64,000 bases of DNA, from positions 248,001 through 312,000 of the forward strand of contig NZ_OBEL01000003.1 of the NCBI RefSeq assembly GCF_900215605.1, in the 5' to 3' direction. The stretch comes from Cohaesibacter gelatinilyticus. Its GTDB lineage: Bacteria; Pseudomonadota; Alphaproteobacteria; Rhizobiales; Cohaesibacteraceae. This document shows, piece by piece, positions 35,595 through 45,589 of the stretch. The notes under the pieces were generated by a model. That model saw only the letters and a program-made list of their open reading frames with translations, was not told the DNA's origin and made no database searches. The position numbers and the translations under genes are program-made. Each line of letters starts with the position of its first letter. Positions within the stretch are counted from its first letter, which is position 1.

Positions 35595-38378
35595 ATGATG
35601 AAGATAGCGCCCCAAGAAGATGGTTTGATTGACGTCGACCAAACCAGACAGGCCCTTCAGGAACTGGTCGAAAATCATGATGGCAAGTCAGATGATTTCA
35701 AACTGCGTGGCAAGATACTGGCGCTTTTCAAGGAGCGTTTGGGGCAGGGGCGCAAAAAAGCTGAAGAGATGCTGTTTGAAGATGGAAGCGGCATCCTCTG
35801 TGCGATCCGTTTATCCTATCTGGAAGATTGCCTGATCCGGCTGATCTATGACTTTGCCACCACCTATGTTTATCGGGTGGTGAACCCGTCAGATTCCGAG
35901 AAAATGACCGTTATCGCAGTGGGTGGCTATGGACGCGCGACCCTCGGCCCTCAGTCTGATATCGACCTGCTCTTCCTGCTGCCCTACAAGCAAACGGCCT
36001 GGGGTGAGAGCGTGGTGGAGTATATCCTCTATATGCTTTGGGATCTGGGTCAGAAAGTCGGTCATTCCACTCGCACGCTGGATGATTGTGTTCGTCTCTC
36101 CAAGACGGATATGACAATCCGAACGGCGTTGCTTGAAGCAAGACCTATCTGCGGTGAACAGCCTTTATATGATTCTCTGATCGAGCGTTATGACAAGGAA
36201 GTCATGCAGGATTCTGGCAGCGAGTTCATGACTGCCAAACTTGCCGAGCGGGACGCCCGCCATACTCAGCAGGGCAACAGTCGCTATATGGTGGAACCCA
36301 ATGTCAAGGAAGGCAAGGGTGGTCTGCGTGATCTGCACTCGCTCTTTTGGATCGGGCAATATGTTTACCGGGTCCGCAAGGGTAAGGAGTTGATCGAAGC
36401 CGGGGTCTTTACGGCCAAGGAATATAGCCGCTTCAAAAGAACAAACGATTTTCTCTGGACCGTGCGTTGTCATCTGCATTTCCTGACCCGCCGAGCCGAA
36501 GAACGCTTGAGTTTTGATTTACAGCGAGAACTTGCCGGACGAATGGGATATGCCAGCCGTCCGGGTCAGCACTCGGTCGAGCGCTTCATGAAGCACTACT
36601 TTTTGGTCGCCAAGGAAGTGGGCGATTTGACCCGCATTTTTTGTGCGGCTCTGGAAGAGGATTTCGGGCGTCAGGCTCCAGGGATCAACCGTTTCTTCTC
36701 CTCCATCCCGTTCCGTCGTCGCAGAAAGATTCGCGGTCAACAAGATTTTGTCATCGAACATGGCCGTTTGACGATTATGGATGATGAGGTTTTCAAACGC
36801 GATCCAGTCAATCTCATTCGTATCTTTGCAGTGGCGGATAAGGAAAATCTGGCTTTCCATCCTGACGCCATGCAATTGATCCGTCGCTCTTTGCGACTGA
36901 TTACGCGTGTGGTGAGAAAAGACAAGGAAGCCAACAGGCTCTTCGTCAAGATCCTGACCTCCCGGCGAGATCCCGAAAGTATTCTGCGCCGCATGAACGA
37001 AGCTGGTGTTTTGGGGCGCTTCGTACCGGAATTCGGCAAGATCGTCGCCATGATGCAGTTCAATATGTATCACCACTACACGGTTGATGAGCATTTGCTG
37101 CGCTCGGTGGGAATTCTTTCCGAGATCGAAAAGCGAAATCTTGGAGAAGAACATCCGCTTTCCCACGAACTGATCCGCAAGCTGGATGATCGGGTGGTCC
37201 TGTATATGGCGGTCTTCCTGCATGATATTGCCAAGGGAAGACCGGAAGATCATTCCATCGCCGGGGCCAAGGTTGCCCGTGGCCTCTGTCCGCGATTTGG
37301 ATTATCCCGAGAGCAAACAGAACAGGTGGCCTGGTTGGTACAAGAGCATCTGACCATGAGCACCATTTCTCAGAGCCGTGACTTGGCTGATCGCAAGACC
37401 ATCCTGGATTTCTGCCATTCCGTCCAGACCATGGAGCAGATGAAAATGCTGCTCATTCTCACTGTATGTGACATCAAGGCGGTTGGCCCGGATGTCTGGA
37501 ATGGCTGGAAAGGACAGCTTCTGCGTACCCTCTATTATGAGGCAGAACCGATCCTGACCGGCGGTCATTCCAAAACATCGCGGGACGCACGTCTTGCACA
37601 TATGAAGGAGCAATTTGTCGCCAAACTGGAGGGCTGGAGCAAGAAAGAGGTCAAGTCTTATCTCGATCTGCATTATCCAGCCTATTGGTTGCGCACCGAC
37701 ATGGACAGCGCATTGGAGCATGCCGAGCTGATCCGCTCTGCGGATAAAAAGGGACAATCAATCGCTGTTTCCATCAAGACACTGGAATTCGAGGCCATCA
37801 CTCAAATCACCATTCTTGCACCCGATCATCCGCGTCTATTGTCCATGATAGCAGGAGCTTGTTCTGCGGCTGGTGCCAATATCATGGATGCCTTGATCTT
37901 TACCACCACAGACGGGCGCGCGCTGGATACCATCTTCATTTCTCGCGAATTTGAAGAGGACAAGGACGAGCGTCGTCGCGCCAATCGGATTGTTGATTTG
38001 CTGACGCAAGTGCTGAAAGGAGAAACACGGCTTCCTCCTCTGGTCGCGCAAAAGGAAAAACACAAAAAGCGTTATCGTGCCTTCCGCCGGACACCAAAAG
38101 TCACGCTCAACAATGAATTGTCCAATCAGGCAACGGTCATTGAAATATCTGGTCTGGATCGTCCGGGTTTGCTCTCCGATCTGACCAGGGCATTATCGGC
38201 ATTGAATCTCGATATCGCCTCGGCGCACATCATTACCTATGGCGAGCGTGTCGTGGATAGCTTCTATGTAACCGATCTGACCGGTGCGAAAATCACCAAT
38301 GTGGATCGAAAGCAGGCAATCGAAGAGACCTTGCTTGCGGCTTTGAAAGGCAAAACAACCAAATCCCAACCTGTATAA
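35595..38378 (+). CDS. glnD: [Protein-PII] uridylyltransferase / uridylyl-removing enzyme GlnD
   Basis: 927 residues from the chosen ATG; a TTG at 35547 would add 16. The nucleotidyltransferase domain has VGGYGRATLGPQSDIDLLFL, the linker the GLRDLHSLFWIGQ segment, the HD domain YMAVFLHDIAKGRPEDHS, and two ACT domains close the protein (TILAPDHPRLLSMIAGACSA and VIEISGLDRPGLLSDLTRAL). GlnD modifies PII proteins according to glutamine level, so it is the nitrogen sensor of the cell. The mutS-glnD-murJ-trpS order is usual in this order. Confidence 0.96.
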   Translation: MMKIAPQEDGLIDVDQTRQALQELVENHDGKSDDFKLRGKILALFKERLGQGRKKAEEMLFEDGSGILCAIRLSYLEDCLIRLIYDFATTYVYRVVNPSDSEKMTVIAVGGYGRATLGPQSDIDLLFLLPYKQTAWGESVVEYILYMLWDLGQKVGHSTRTLDDCVRLSKTDMTIRTALLEARPICGEQPLYDSLIERYDKEVMQDSGSEFMTAKLAERDARHTQQGNSRYMVEPNVKEGKGGLRDLHSLFWIGQYVYRVRKGKELIEAGVFTAKEYSRFKRTNDFLWTVRCHLHFLTRRAEERLSFDLQRELAGRMGYASRPGQHSVERFMKHYFLVAKEVGDLTRIFCAALEEDFGRQAPGINRFFSSIPFRRRRKIRGQQDFVIEHGRLTIMDDEVFKRDPVNLIRIFAVADKENLAFHPDAMQLIRRSLRLITRVVRKDKEANRLFVKILTSRRDPESILRRMNEAGVLGRFVPEFGKIVAMMQFNMYHHYTVDEHLLRSVGILSEIEKRNLGEEHPLSHELIRKLDDRVVLYMAVFLHDIAKGRPEDHSIAGAKVARGLCPRFGLSREQTEQVAWLVQEHLTMSTISQSRDLADRKTILDFCHSVQTMEQMKMLLILTVCDIKAVGPDVWNGWKGQLLRTLYYEAEPILTGGHSKTSRDARLAHMKEQFVAKLEGWSKKEVKSYLDLHYPAYWLRTDMDSALEHAELIRSADKKGQSIAVSIKTLEFEAITQITILAPDHPRLLSMIAGACSAAGANIMDALIFTTTDGRALDTIFISREFEEDKDERRRANRIVDLLTQVLKGETRLPPLVAQKEKHKKRYRAFRRTPKVTLNNELSNQATVIEISGLDRPGLLSDLTRALSALNLDIASAHIITYGERVVDSFYVTDLTGAKITNVDRKQAIEETLLAALKGKTTKSQPV

Positions 38379-38495
38379 ATAGGGGGCAGTGTTTGAGCAG
38401 CACATAATCTGCGATAAAAATTGATCCGGCCTCAAAAAGAGCTATAAGTCGGTGACACTGTTTTTGCTGTTTGGTTGATTGAAAGTGCTGCCTCC

Positions 38496-40058
38496 ATGTC
38501 CATGCTGAAAAACTTTGCCACAGTTGGTGTGGCAACGCTTGCAAGCCGCTTGCTTGGCTTTGTGCGTGACATGTTGATGGCTGCAACGGTAGGGACCGGG
38601 CCGGTGGCTGATGCTTTTCTTGTCGCATTTCGCCTGCCAAATCTGTTTCGTCGTCTCTTTGCGGAAGGGGCGTTCAACTCCGCTTTCGTGCCAATTTTTG
38701 CTGCCAGTTTGCAGGAAGAGGGCTCTTCTGGTGCCAGAAAAGTTGCGGAAGAGATCCTGGCGGGTCTCTTGCTGGTCTTGTTGCTGTTCACGGCTTTGGC
38801 AGAACTTGCCATGCCATGGATGATCCATATTCTGGCACCGGGTTTTGTGGAAGACGGAGCCAAGTTCGATCTGGCGGTTGTGCTGACTCGCGTCACTTTT
38901 CCCTATCTGCTCTGCATGTCCCTCATCGCCTTTCTTTCGGGTGTCCTGAATTCTCTGGGTAAGTTTGCAGCTGCCGCCTTTGCACCGGTCCTGCTCAATA
39001 TCGTTCTGATCTCGACATTGGTGCTGATTTTACTGAATGGGGCAGGCAAAAGTGATCTGGCTGGCCATTATCTGGCTTGGGGTGTTTTTGTTGCGGGCTT
39101 TGTTCAGTTGGCATCCCTGGTTCTGGCGATCAGGAAAGCAGGCTTCCCAATCTCCTTGAAACGTCCACGCCATACTGGCAACACCAAAAAATTGATCAAG
39201 CTTGGCATTCCCGGCATCATTGCGGGTGGTGTTACCCAGCTTAATATCACCATCGGTACGATTATTGCCTCCTTTCAGGCGGGTGCGGTCTCGTACCTCT
39301 ATTATGCAGACCGCATCTATCAATTGCCGCTTGGTGTGGTTGGCATCGCCATTGGCGTGGTTCTTCTGCCAGATCTCACCAGAAAGGTAAGAGCAGGGAA
39401 TGAGGATGCCGTTATTGGCTCTCAAAACCGGGCCATGGAATTTGCCATGTTTCTGACGCTTCCTGCGTCCATCGCTCTGGCGGTTATCCCGGCACCGATC
39501 ATTCAGGTTCTGTTTGAGCGCGGTAAATTCAGCGCAGATGATACACAACTCACGGCAATGGCGCTGGCTGCCTTCGCTTTCGGTCTTCCGGCTTTCGTAC
39601 TCAACAAGGTCCTTTCACCGGGTTTCTTTGCCCGTCATGACACCAAAACGCCAATGAAATTCGCTGCTATCGCCATGGTGGTCAATGTTGTCGGGTCGCT
39701 CATCCTCTTTCCATTCATCCAGCATGTCGGTATTGCGATTGCTACCACAGCGGCGGGTTGGGTGAATGTGATTCTCTTGGCCGTTAGCCTGCAACGACGC
39801 GGGCATTTCGTCGCAGATGCATTGCTGATTCGTCGACTGACCCTGTTCCTTTTGGCTTCCCTCATCATGGGGGCAGGGGTCTATGCACTACAGCAACAAA
39901 TGCTTGGTTGGCTGCAAAGCTCGAACCTTTTGAATCAGGCGCTTGCTTTGGCTGCTCTGGTAATCGCGGGCATAGGGCTGTTTCTTGTTGCGACATTGGG
40001 CACTGGAGCCATCCACCTATCAGAGTTGAAGGCACGTCTTCGCCGTCGTTCGGCTTGA
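38496..40058 (+). CDS. murJ: Lipid II flippase MurJ
   Basis: 520 residues, about 14 hydrophobic helices. The start MSMLKNFATVGVATLASRLL, LGFVRDMLMAATVGTGPVADAF and LPNLFRRLFAEGAFNSAFVP are signature stretches with the conserved arginines in the cavity, and FARHDTKTPM is also present. It moves lipid-linked peptidoglycan precursor across the inner membrane. A TTG at 38475 would add seven residues; the ATG matches relatives. Neither start has a clear ribosome site. Confidence 0.96.
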   Translation: MSMLKNFATVGVATLASRLLGFVRDMLMAATVGTGPVADAFLVAFRLPNLFRRLFAEGAFNSAFVPIFAASLQEEGSSGARKVAEEILAGLLLVLLLFTALAELAMPWMIHILAPGFVEDGAKFDLAVVLTRVTFPYLLCMSLIAFLSGVLNSLGKFAAAAFAPVLLNIVLISTLVLILLNGAGKSDLAGHYLAWGVFVAGFVQLASLVLAIRKAGFPISLKRPRHTGNTKKLIKLGIPGIIAGGVTQLNITIGTIIASFQAGAVSYLYYADRIYQLPLGVVGIAIGVVLLPDLTRKVRAGNEDAVIGSQNRAMEFAMFLTLPASIALAVIPAPIIQVLFERGKFSADDTQLTAMALAAFAFGLPAFVLNKVLSPGFFARHDTKTPMKFAAIAMVVNVVGSLILFPFIQHVGIAIATTAAGWVNVILLAVSLQRRGHFVADALLIRRLTLFLLASLIMGAGVYALQQQMLGWLQSSNLLNQALALAALVIAGIGLFLVATLGTGAIHLSELKARLRRRSA

Positions 40059-40220
40059 TCTTCCGCTAATATTCTTTGGGCATTTACCCCAATAGCAACA
40101 AAGGCCTTGCAACCTTATCGTCCTTGACCGATAACCACCTCTGTTTTTGTTGAGCCTACGGGGCTCTCCCTCCCCCCCTTGCGCGTCCAACCGCTTGGGC
40201 AACATGAAGAGGATATGATC

Positions 40221-41300
40221 ATGGCCGCTTTTGAGCCACGCGTCTTTTCCGGCATTCAGCCATCTGGCAACCTGCATCTTGGCAACTATCTTGGCGCCAT
40301 CACCAAATTCGTTGATCTGCAAGAAAGCTACAATTGCGTCTTCTGTGTCGTGGACATGCATGCCATCACCGTTTGGCAAGATCCTGCAGGTCTGGAACAG
40401 CGTACACGTGAAGTAACCGCAGGCTTCTTGGCAGCTGGTATCGATCCGACCAAACATATCGTCTTCAACCAGAGCCAGGTGCCGGTTCATGCCGAGCTTG
40501 GCTGGATCTTCAACTGTGTTGCCCGTATGGGATGGTTGAATCGCATGACCCAGTTCAAGGATAAGGCTGGCAAGAACCGTGAGAATGTCTCCACTGGTCT
40601 GTTTGTCTACCCGAACCTGATGTCTGCCGATATTCTGGCTTATAAAGCGACCCATGTGCCGGTTGGTGAAGATCAGAAACAGCATCTGGAACTGGCACGC
40701 GACACGGCTCAGAAATTCAACATCGATTTTGCCGATCGTATTGCCGATCTTGGCTATGGCGTAGACAATTTAAACCGCGATGCGACGACAGATCCGGAGA
40801 AAGTTTTCTTCCCTCAGCCAGAGCCTCTGATCGGTGGCCCGGCTCCACGTGTTATGTCCTTGCGTGATGGTTCCAAGAAGATGTCTTCGTCTGATGCCTC
40901 CGATAAGGCCCGTATCAATCTGACCGATGATGCCGAAACCATTGCACTGAAAATTCGCAAGGCCAAAACCGACGCTGAAGCGCTGCCAAGTGAAGTGGAG
41001 GGTCTGGAAGGTCGCCCGGAAGCTGCCAATCTGGTCGGCATTTACGCCGCTTTGTCTGGTAAGGAAAAAGCACAGATTCTAGGTGAGTTTGGTGGCTCTG
41101 AATTCTCCAAATTCAAGCCTGCACTTGTTGAATTGTCTCTGGACAAGCTCTCTCCAATCACGGACGAGATGCGTCGTCTGATGGATGACAAGAGCCATAT
41201 CGACAAGATCCTCTGTGAGGGTGCAGAAAAAGCTTCAGCGATTGCCGAGCCAGTTCTGGATCAAGTCAAGGATATCGTTGGCTTCATCCGCAAGGCATAA
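40221..41300 (+). CDS. trpS: Tryptophanyl-tRNA synthetase
   Basis: 359 residues, class I. The HIGH-like motif is in [19 protein letters not shown] and the KMSKS-like motif is [23 protein letters not shown] and [16 protein letters not shown] are typical. ATG 40221 has AGAGGA seven bases upstream. A 162-base gap with two small dyads (TTTGGGCATTTACCCCAA; GAGCCTACGGGGCTC) separates it from murJ. Confidence 0.97.
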   Translation: MAAFEPRVFSGIQPSGNLHLGNYLGAITKFVDLQESYNCVFCVVDMHAITVWQDPAGLEQRTREVTAGFLAAGIDPTKHIVFNQSQVPVHAELGWIFNCVARMGWLNRMTQFKDKAGKNRENVSTGLFVYPNLMSADILAYKATHVPVGEDQKQHLELARDTAQKFNIDFADRIADLGYGVDNLNRDATTDPEKVFFPQPEPLIGGPAPRVMSLRDGSKKMSSSDASDKARINLTDDAETIALKIRKAKTDAEALPSEVEGLEGRPEAANLVGIYAALSGKEKAQILGEFGGSEFSKFKPALVELSLDKLSPITDEMRRLMDDKSHIDKILCEGAEKASAIAEPVLDQVKDIVGFIRKA

Positions 41301-41349
41301 CACTCTTTAGGTACTGTGTTTGACTTTGCCTGAACAAAGAAATTGATAG

Positions 41350-41402
41350 CCCCTCCTGGATGCTCATGGAAGAAATGAGCATCCAGGAGGGGTGTTGTTT
41401 TT
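41350..41402 (+). terminator. Very strong terminator after trpS
   Basis: An 18-bp perfect stem: 41350-41367 (starts CCCCTCCTGG) with 41375-41392 (ends CCAGGAGGGG), a 7-base loop and TGTTGTTTTT tail. Confidence 0.93.
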
Positions 41403-41462
41403 CTGGGAGCATCATGGAGCTCATGTCTTGCTCCGAACGTGTGTTCGTGGCAGGCTGACGCC

Positions 41463-41960
41463 ATGGTTACAAAACGCAAAAGTCACGAAGCTGGCCATCG
41501 TCGCAAGTTTTTGGTTGTTATTGATGACACATCCGAATGCGACAGAGCGGTCATTTACGCTGCCCGCCGTGCTGCGAGCACCGGTGGAGCCCTTACAATG
41601 CTGATGGTGATTGAGCCCGGCCAGTTCCAACATTGGCTGGGGGTTGAGGAAATCATGAAGGCCGAGGCACGCGAAGCAGCAGAAGAAGTTCTGGCGCGCT
41701 TTGATGAACGGGTACGCGCAGTTGCGCAGATTTCACCGGAAAGTGTCATTCGTGACGGAATGGTAGCTGAACAGATCAGTGACTTGATCAATGAAGACGA
41801 AGATATCGCTATTCTGGTTCTGGCGGCAGCGACCGGCTCTGGCGACGGGCCGGGGCCTCTGGTATCCTCTATTGCAAACCATGCAAATGGGGCATTCCAC
41901 ATTCCGGTGACAATCGTACCCGGGGATCTGTCAGATGAGGATATTGAAGCTCTGGCGTAA
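41463..41960 (+). CDS. Universal stress protein (UspA family)
   Basis: 165 residues with one Usp domain: KFLVVIDDTSECDRAVIYAARRA at the start and the ATP-binding loop as ATGSGDGPGPLVSSI near the end. Such proteins bind ATP and support survival under stress; the specific role is not known. A GTG at 41439 would add eight residues, but ATG 41463 fits relatives. Preceded by the trpS terminator and followed by the Fe-S carrier gene. Confidence 0.92.
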   Translation: MVTKRKSHEAGHRRKFLVVIDDTSECDRAVIYAARRAASTGGALTMLMVIEPGQFQHWLGVEEIMKAEAREAAEEVLARFDERVRAVAQISPESVIRDGMVAEQISDLINEDEDIAILVLAAATGSGDGPGPLVSSIANHANGAFHIPVTIVPGDLSDEDIEALA

Positions 41961-42120
41961 CTCTTTGAAAAAAAAGAAATAGCCAGTTGCGAGACGTTCG
42001 CGCTTGAAGTTTCCGTCAAAAAGCGTATCTCTCTAGTGAGACTGATAGATTTTGCGCACCGTCCCGCACGACCATAGGGATGTTGATTGCGCCATGGCCG
42101 AACCATATGAAGGAACAGAC

Positions 42121-42675
42121 ATGTTTATTCAAACCGAAGCAACACCCAATCCGGCTACCTTGAAATTTCTGCCAGGCAAGGTTGTTTTGGAAGATGGCAC
42201 CCATGATTTCCGCTCCATGCAGGAAGCCGAAGTCTCTCCATTGGCACAAAAGCTTTTCTCGATTGAAGGCGTAGAAGGCGTTTTCTTCGGCTTTGACTTT
42301 GTGTCCATCACCAAAGGTGAAGCTGAATGGCAGCATATCAAACCTGCTATTCTTGGTGCCATCATGGAACATTTCATGTCTGGCGCACCCATCATGAAGA
42401 TCGAAGAGATAACCAACGGTGGCGGCGAAGATTACGACGAAGCTGACGCTGATACCGTTGCTACCATCAAGGAATTGCTGGAAACCCGCGTTCGTCCTGC
42501 TGTTGCGCAGGATGGCGGCGATATCACGTTCCACGGCTTCCGCGATGGTGTTGTCTATTTGCAGATGCGTGGTGCTTGCGCCGGTTGTCCGTCATCCACC
42601 GCGACCCTGAAACATGGCATCGAAAACCTGTTGCGCCACTTCCTGCCGGATGTACAGGAAGTGCGTGCCGTTTAA
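42121..42675 (+). CDS. NifU/NfuA-type iron-sulfur cluster carrier
   Basis: 184 residues. The N-terminal Nfu_N domain (MFIQTEATPNPATLKFLPG) is followed by the NifU C-terminal domain with RPAVAQDGGDITFHGF and the cluster-binding CAGC in MRGACAGCPSSTATL. It delivers 4Fe-4S clusters to apo-proteins; the nearby MiaB and HemW are radical SAM enzymes that need such clusters. The frame extends to 42052, but ATG 42121 has AAGGAA upstream and is the family start. Confidence 0.95.
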   Translation: MFIQTEATPNPATLKFLPGKVVLEDGTHDFRSMQEAEVSPLAQKLFSIEGVEGVFFGFDFVSITKGEAEWQHIKPAILGAIMEHFMSGAPIMKIEEITNGGGEDYDEADADTVATIKELLETRVRPAVAQDGGDITFHGFRDGVVYLQMRGACAGCPSSTATLKHGIENLLRHFLPDVQEVRAV

Positions 42676-42703
42676 GCACATCGATTGATATTGTAGAAAT
42701 TTC

Positions 42704-42738
42704 AAAAGGGCTGTATGCAAACATCATACAGCCCTTTT
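42704..42738 (+). terminator. Terminator between the Nfu carrier and tsaB
   Basis: A 14-bp perfect stem (AAAAGGGCTGTATG at 42704-42717, CATACAGCCCTTTT at 42725-42738) with loop CAAACAT. T-run on the plus strand is only four, so efficiency may be moderate. Confidence 0.85.
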
Positions 42739-42774
42739 GCATGGGGAAACTACGAAACCATCAGGATCGCCATC

Positions 42775-43497
42775 ATGACCTCAGATCAGCAGCCCGGGCG
42801 TCAGATTTGTCTGGCAATCGATACGGCTCTCAATGCCTGTTCGCTGGCTTTGGCAATCTGCCCCGAAGAAGGTACAGAGCCGGTTCTGATCGAGAAGTCC
42901 ATCTTGATGGATCGCGGCCATGCAGAAGCTCTGATGACACAGCTGGAAGCATTGATGCAGGAAGCTGAAGTTGACTATTCCGATCTGACTTGCCTTGCGG
43001 TGACAGTTGGCCCGGGAAGCTTTACAGGCCTTCGTGTTGGGCTGGCAACAGCGCGTGCCTTTGCCTTGGCACTCAAGATCCCGTTGGTCGGCCTGTCCAC
43101 ATTGCAGGCATTGGAAGTGACAGCCAGAGAGTTAGGTCAAGACGGGGTGATATGTGCAGCGATCGACGCCCGTCGCGGGCAGATCTATTGCCAGATTTTC
43201 GGATTGGATCATGAGAGCAAGCCAAAAGCCGCCAGCCTTGAAGAGGTGATGCAGGACCTGTCTTCAATGAAAGATGTGTCTTTGATTGGCAGTGCCTCGG
43301 AGCTGATTCGCCAAGTGCAGGATGAACCGCAAAACAATGAGGCAGGGGAGCCATCACTCCTTCCACAAGTGCCCGATATGGCGGTTGTTGCGAAATGGGC
43401 GCTAAAACAGCCAAAAACTGATATCAGTCCATCTCCACTTTACTTGCGGGCACCAGATGCAAAACCCCAAGTCGGGAAGGCCATTGCAAGGGCCTGA
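42775..43497 (+). CDS. tsaB: tRNA threonylcarbamoyladenosine biosynthesis protein TsaB
   Basis: 240 residues, ASKHA fold. CLAIDTALNACSLAL at the start, AVTVGPGSFTGLRVGLATARA (the family hallmark) and AAIDARRGQIYCQIF. TsaB scaffolds TsaD and TsaE in making t6A37 in tRNAs. The chosen ATG is after a short AGGAT; an upstream frame through the terminator hairpin is rejected. rimI follows, the usual pairing. Confidence 0.95.
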   Translation: MTSDQQPGRQICLAIDTALNACSLALAICPEEGTEPVLIEKSILMDRGHAEALMTQLEALMQEAEVDYSDLTCLAVTVGPGSFTGLRVGLATARAFALALKIPLVGLSTLQALEVTARELGQDGVICAAIDARRGQIYCQIFGLDHESKPKAASLEEVMQDLSSMKDVSLIGSASELIRQVQDEPQNNEAGEPSLLPQVPDMAVVAKWALKQPKTDISPSPLYLRAPDAKPQVGKAIARA

Positions 43498-43555
43498 TCT
43501 TTGTTTCACACTCATTGTGGGATGAAGACATAAACAAGACTGTGGGAGCATTTGG

Positions 43556-44044
43556 GTGATCTTCCCGATCAAAAATACCTCGTCGATTGCGCCGGCGATG
43601 CTGGAAGACGTGCCGGTTCTATCCGATATTCACAAAAAATCTTTCGCCCGTGCCTGGACCGATAGTGAGTTCCAGTCCTTTCTGGGTGATGATGGCATCG
43701 ATTGTCTGGTTCTGCGGCGTTCAAACTTGCGGATAAAAGACAAGATTATTGGCTTTGTGCTGGTTCGCACAGTTCTGGACGAAGCGGAAATCCTGACCAT
43801 TGCTGTGGATCCTGTCCAGCGAAAAACGGGAGCGGGAGAGCTGTTGATGCGTGAAGTTATGCGAAAGCTCTATGCAGATCGGATGGCCAAGCTGTTTCTG
43901 GAGGTGGACGAGGGCAACCAACCTGCGCTATTGCTCTACCAAAAGCTCGGGTTTGAAAAAGTCGGTGAGCGGAAGGGCTATTATACGAGTGGCAAAGATA
44001 GTGCCGCTACGGCCCTCATCATGCAAGTCGAGCTGGATGGCTAG
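43556..44044 (+). CDS. rimI: RimI-type GNAT N-acetyltransferase (ribosomal protein S18 alanine)
   Basis: 162 residues. GNAT motifs: ILTIAVDPVQRKTGAGELLMREV (acetyl-CoA loop) and LFLEVDEGNQPALLLYQKLGFEKVGERKGYY, the RimI signature. The start is GTG 43556, with GGGAG seven bases before it. Placed between tsaB and the fur family gene. Acetylates the S18 N-terminus in well-studied bacteria; the substrate here is inferred from the family. Confidence 0.92.
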   Translation: MIFPIKNTSSIAPAMLEDVPVLSDIHKKSFARAWTDSEFQSFLGDDGIDCLVLRRSNLRIKDKIIGFVLVRTVLDEAEILTIAVDPVQRKTGAGELLMREVMRKLYADRMAKLFLEVDEGNQPALLLYQKLGFEKVGERKGYYTSGKDSAATALIMQVELDG

Positions 44045-44109
44045 AGCGCGAAGGAAACAGGATTGGAAAAGCATCCTGATCTGCAGAGGCAGCAAAGGGC
44101 AACAATGTG

Positions 44110-44541
44110 ATGACCATCATCAAGAAGACCGCCATCGAGGATTTGTGTGTCAATGCCGGTATGAGAATGACCGAGCAACGGCGTGTGATTGCCCGCGTCC
44201 TGGACGCTGCAGAAGATCATCCAGATGTGGAAGAATTGTATAACCGGGCATCGAGTATTGATAGTGGCATTTCCATTTCTACCGTCTATCGCACGGTCAA
44301 ATTGTTTGAAGACGCTGGCATTATCGAGCGGCATGAATTCCGAGATGGTCGTGCGCGCTATGAGACCATTTCCGATGAGCATCATGATCATCTGATCGAT
44401 TTGCGTTCTGGCAAAGTGATCGAATTTCGCGATGAGGAAATCGAGCGTTTGCAGACTGAAGTTGCTCGTCGTCTTGGTTTCAAATTGGTGGATCATCGTT
44501 TGGAGCTGTACGGGGTTCCACTTGAGGATTCAAAGGATTAG
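44110..44541 (+). CDS. Fur-family metalloregulator (Fur/Mur type)
   Basis: 143 residues. Winged helix MTEQRRVIARVLDAAEDHPDVEELYNRA with SISTVYRTVKLFEDAGI, then the metal-binding dimerisation part with ISDEHHDHLIDLRSGKVIEF. It has the HHDH cluster but lacks the C-terminal CxxC pairs of zinc-structured Fur. In rhizobia and Brucella the orthologue next to rimI/plsC/miaB often acts as Mur, a manganese-responsive repressor of mntH/sitABCD, while Irr and RirA control iron. Metal specificity cannot be read from the sequence. GTG 44107 directly precedes the ATG used. Confidence 0.92.
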   Translation: MTIIKKTAIEDLCVNAGMRMTEQRRVIARVLDAAEDHPDVEELYNRASSIDSGISISTVYRTVKLFEDAGIIERHEFRDGRARYETISDEHHDHLIDLRSGKVIEFRDEEIERLQTEVARRLGFKLVDHRLELYGVPLEDSKD

Positions 44542-44571
44542 TGAGCCAGTTTTTCCCTTGGGAGCAAGGCC

Positions 44572-45432
44572 ATGCGTCAAGTAACGATTCCAGATACTGC
44601 GACCATCCGGGCCACGCTGGCAAGCGGCTTTCTGATTGGAATTACCCTGATCGGTTTGCCCCTGCAGGCGCTTTCCGTTACAGCAAAATTGCCAACAGCA
44701 CGCTGGATTCCGGTCATTTATCATCGTTTGGCTTGCTTTGGTTTTGGTGTCAGGGTCAGAACCAAAGGGCGTTTGGCGATTGACAAAGGCTCGGTTCTGA
44801 TTACGGCAAATCATGTATCCTGGCTTGATATTGTGGTTTTGGGACAAAGTCGCCCGCTTTCCTTCATTGCCAAATCAGAAGTGGCGAATTGGCCAATCTT
44901 TGGATGGTTTGCCAAATTGCAACGCTCCATATTTGTCAACCGAACCCGCCGATCCGAGACGGGAAAGGTTGCCAAGGCGATTGCCGAGCGTTTGGCCCAA
45001 GGCGATGCCATGGTTCTGTTTCCGGAAGGGACTTCCTCAGACGGTAATCGGGTTCTGCCTTTCCGCTCAGCGCTTATTGGAGCAGCGAGCGCAGCAATGT
45101 CCACTGCATCTGAAGCCAACCAAAACGAGACTTCTACCACGTCTGCTCCATCGGTTTGGATACAACCGGTGTCCATTGCCTATACCGCAGTTCAGGGTCT
45201 GCCAATGGGGCGTCAGCATCGCCCACTCGCGGCCTGGTATGGTGATATGGAATTGATGCCTCATCTTTGGGCCATACTGAAAGAGGGCGCATTGGATGTT
45301 ACGATAAGCTATGGCGAGCCAATCCCGATGGATGATAGCGTGAATCGCAAGCAGATTGCGCAAATGGCTGAAAATGAAGTAAGAGCGATGACCCGTGCTG
45401 CACTTTTCGAGAGACGGATTGCCAAACAATAG
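44572..45432 (+). CDS. plsC: 1-acyl-sn-glycerol-3-phosphate acyltransferase (PlsC family)
   Basis: 286 residues. An N-terminal hydrophobic segment (about 17-38) anchors it to the membrane. The acyltransferase motifs are ITANHVSWLDIVVLG (HX4D), FVNRTRR, and MVLFPEGTSSDGNRVLPFRSALI (EGT). It makes phosphatidic acid from lysophosphatidic acid. Because this genome also has olsB, an OlsA-like role is possible, but the setting between fur and miaB is the usual plsC place. GGGAGCAAGG precedes the ATG. Confidence 0.9.
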   Translation: MRQVTIPDTATIRATLASGFLIGITLIGLPLQALSVTAKLPTARWIPVIYHRLACFGFGVRVRTKGRLAIDKGSVLITANHVSWLDIVVLGQSRPLSFIAKSEVANWPIFGWFAKLQRSIFVNRTRRSETGKVAKAIAERLAQGDAMVLFPEGTSSDGNRVLPFRSALIGAASAAMSTASEANQNETSTTSAPSVWIQPVSIAYTAVQGLPMGRQHRPLAAWYGDMELMPHLWAILKEGALDVTISYGEPIPMDDSVNRKQIAQMAENEVRAMTRAALFERRIAKQ

Positions 45433-45450
45433 CATCGAGGCAAGATGACG

Positions 45451-45471
45451 GAATTTGCGCTTTGCAAATTC
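45451..45471. other. Hairpin between plsC and miaB
   Basis: GAATTTGC (45451-45458), loop GCTTT, GCAAATTC (45464-45471). No U-tract follows, so not a clear terminator; possibly an mRNA processing or stability element in the 157-base gap. Confidence 0.5.
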
Positions 45472-45589
45472 GCGGAAAATGCGCTAAAGCTCCCCGCCAT
45501 TCAGCTGTTTGTGGCAATATGGGTCATGAACAGCATGTTGCGCGGTACGAACCGCACTTTCAGACCAGATTTTCCGGGCGTGACCAGAT

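Noticed and set aside
44041-44085. GAGCGCGAAGGAAACAGGAT with a CAGGAT/ATCCTG dyad before the fur gene as another short repeat
   Set aside because: Shares only the GAGCGC start; the core stem sequence differs from the four true copies.
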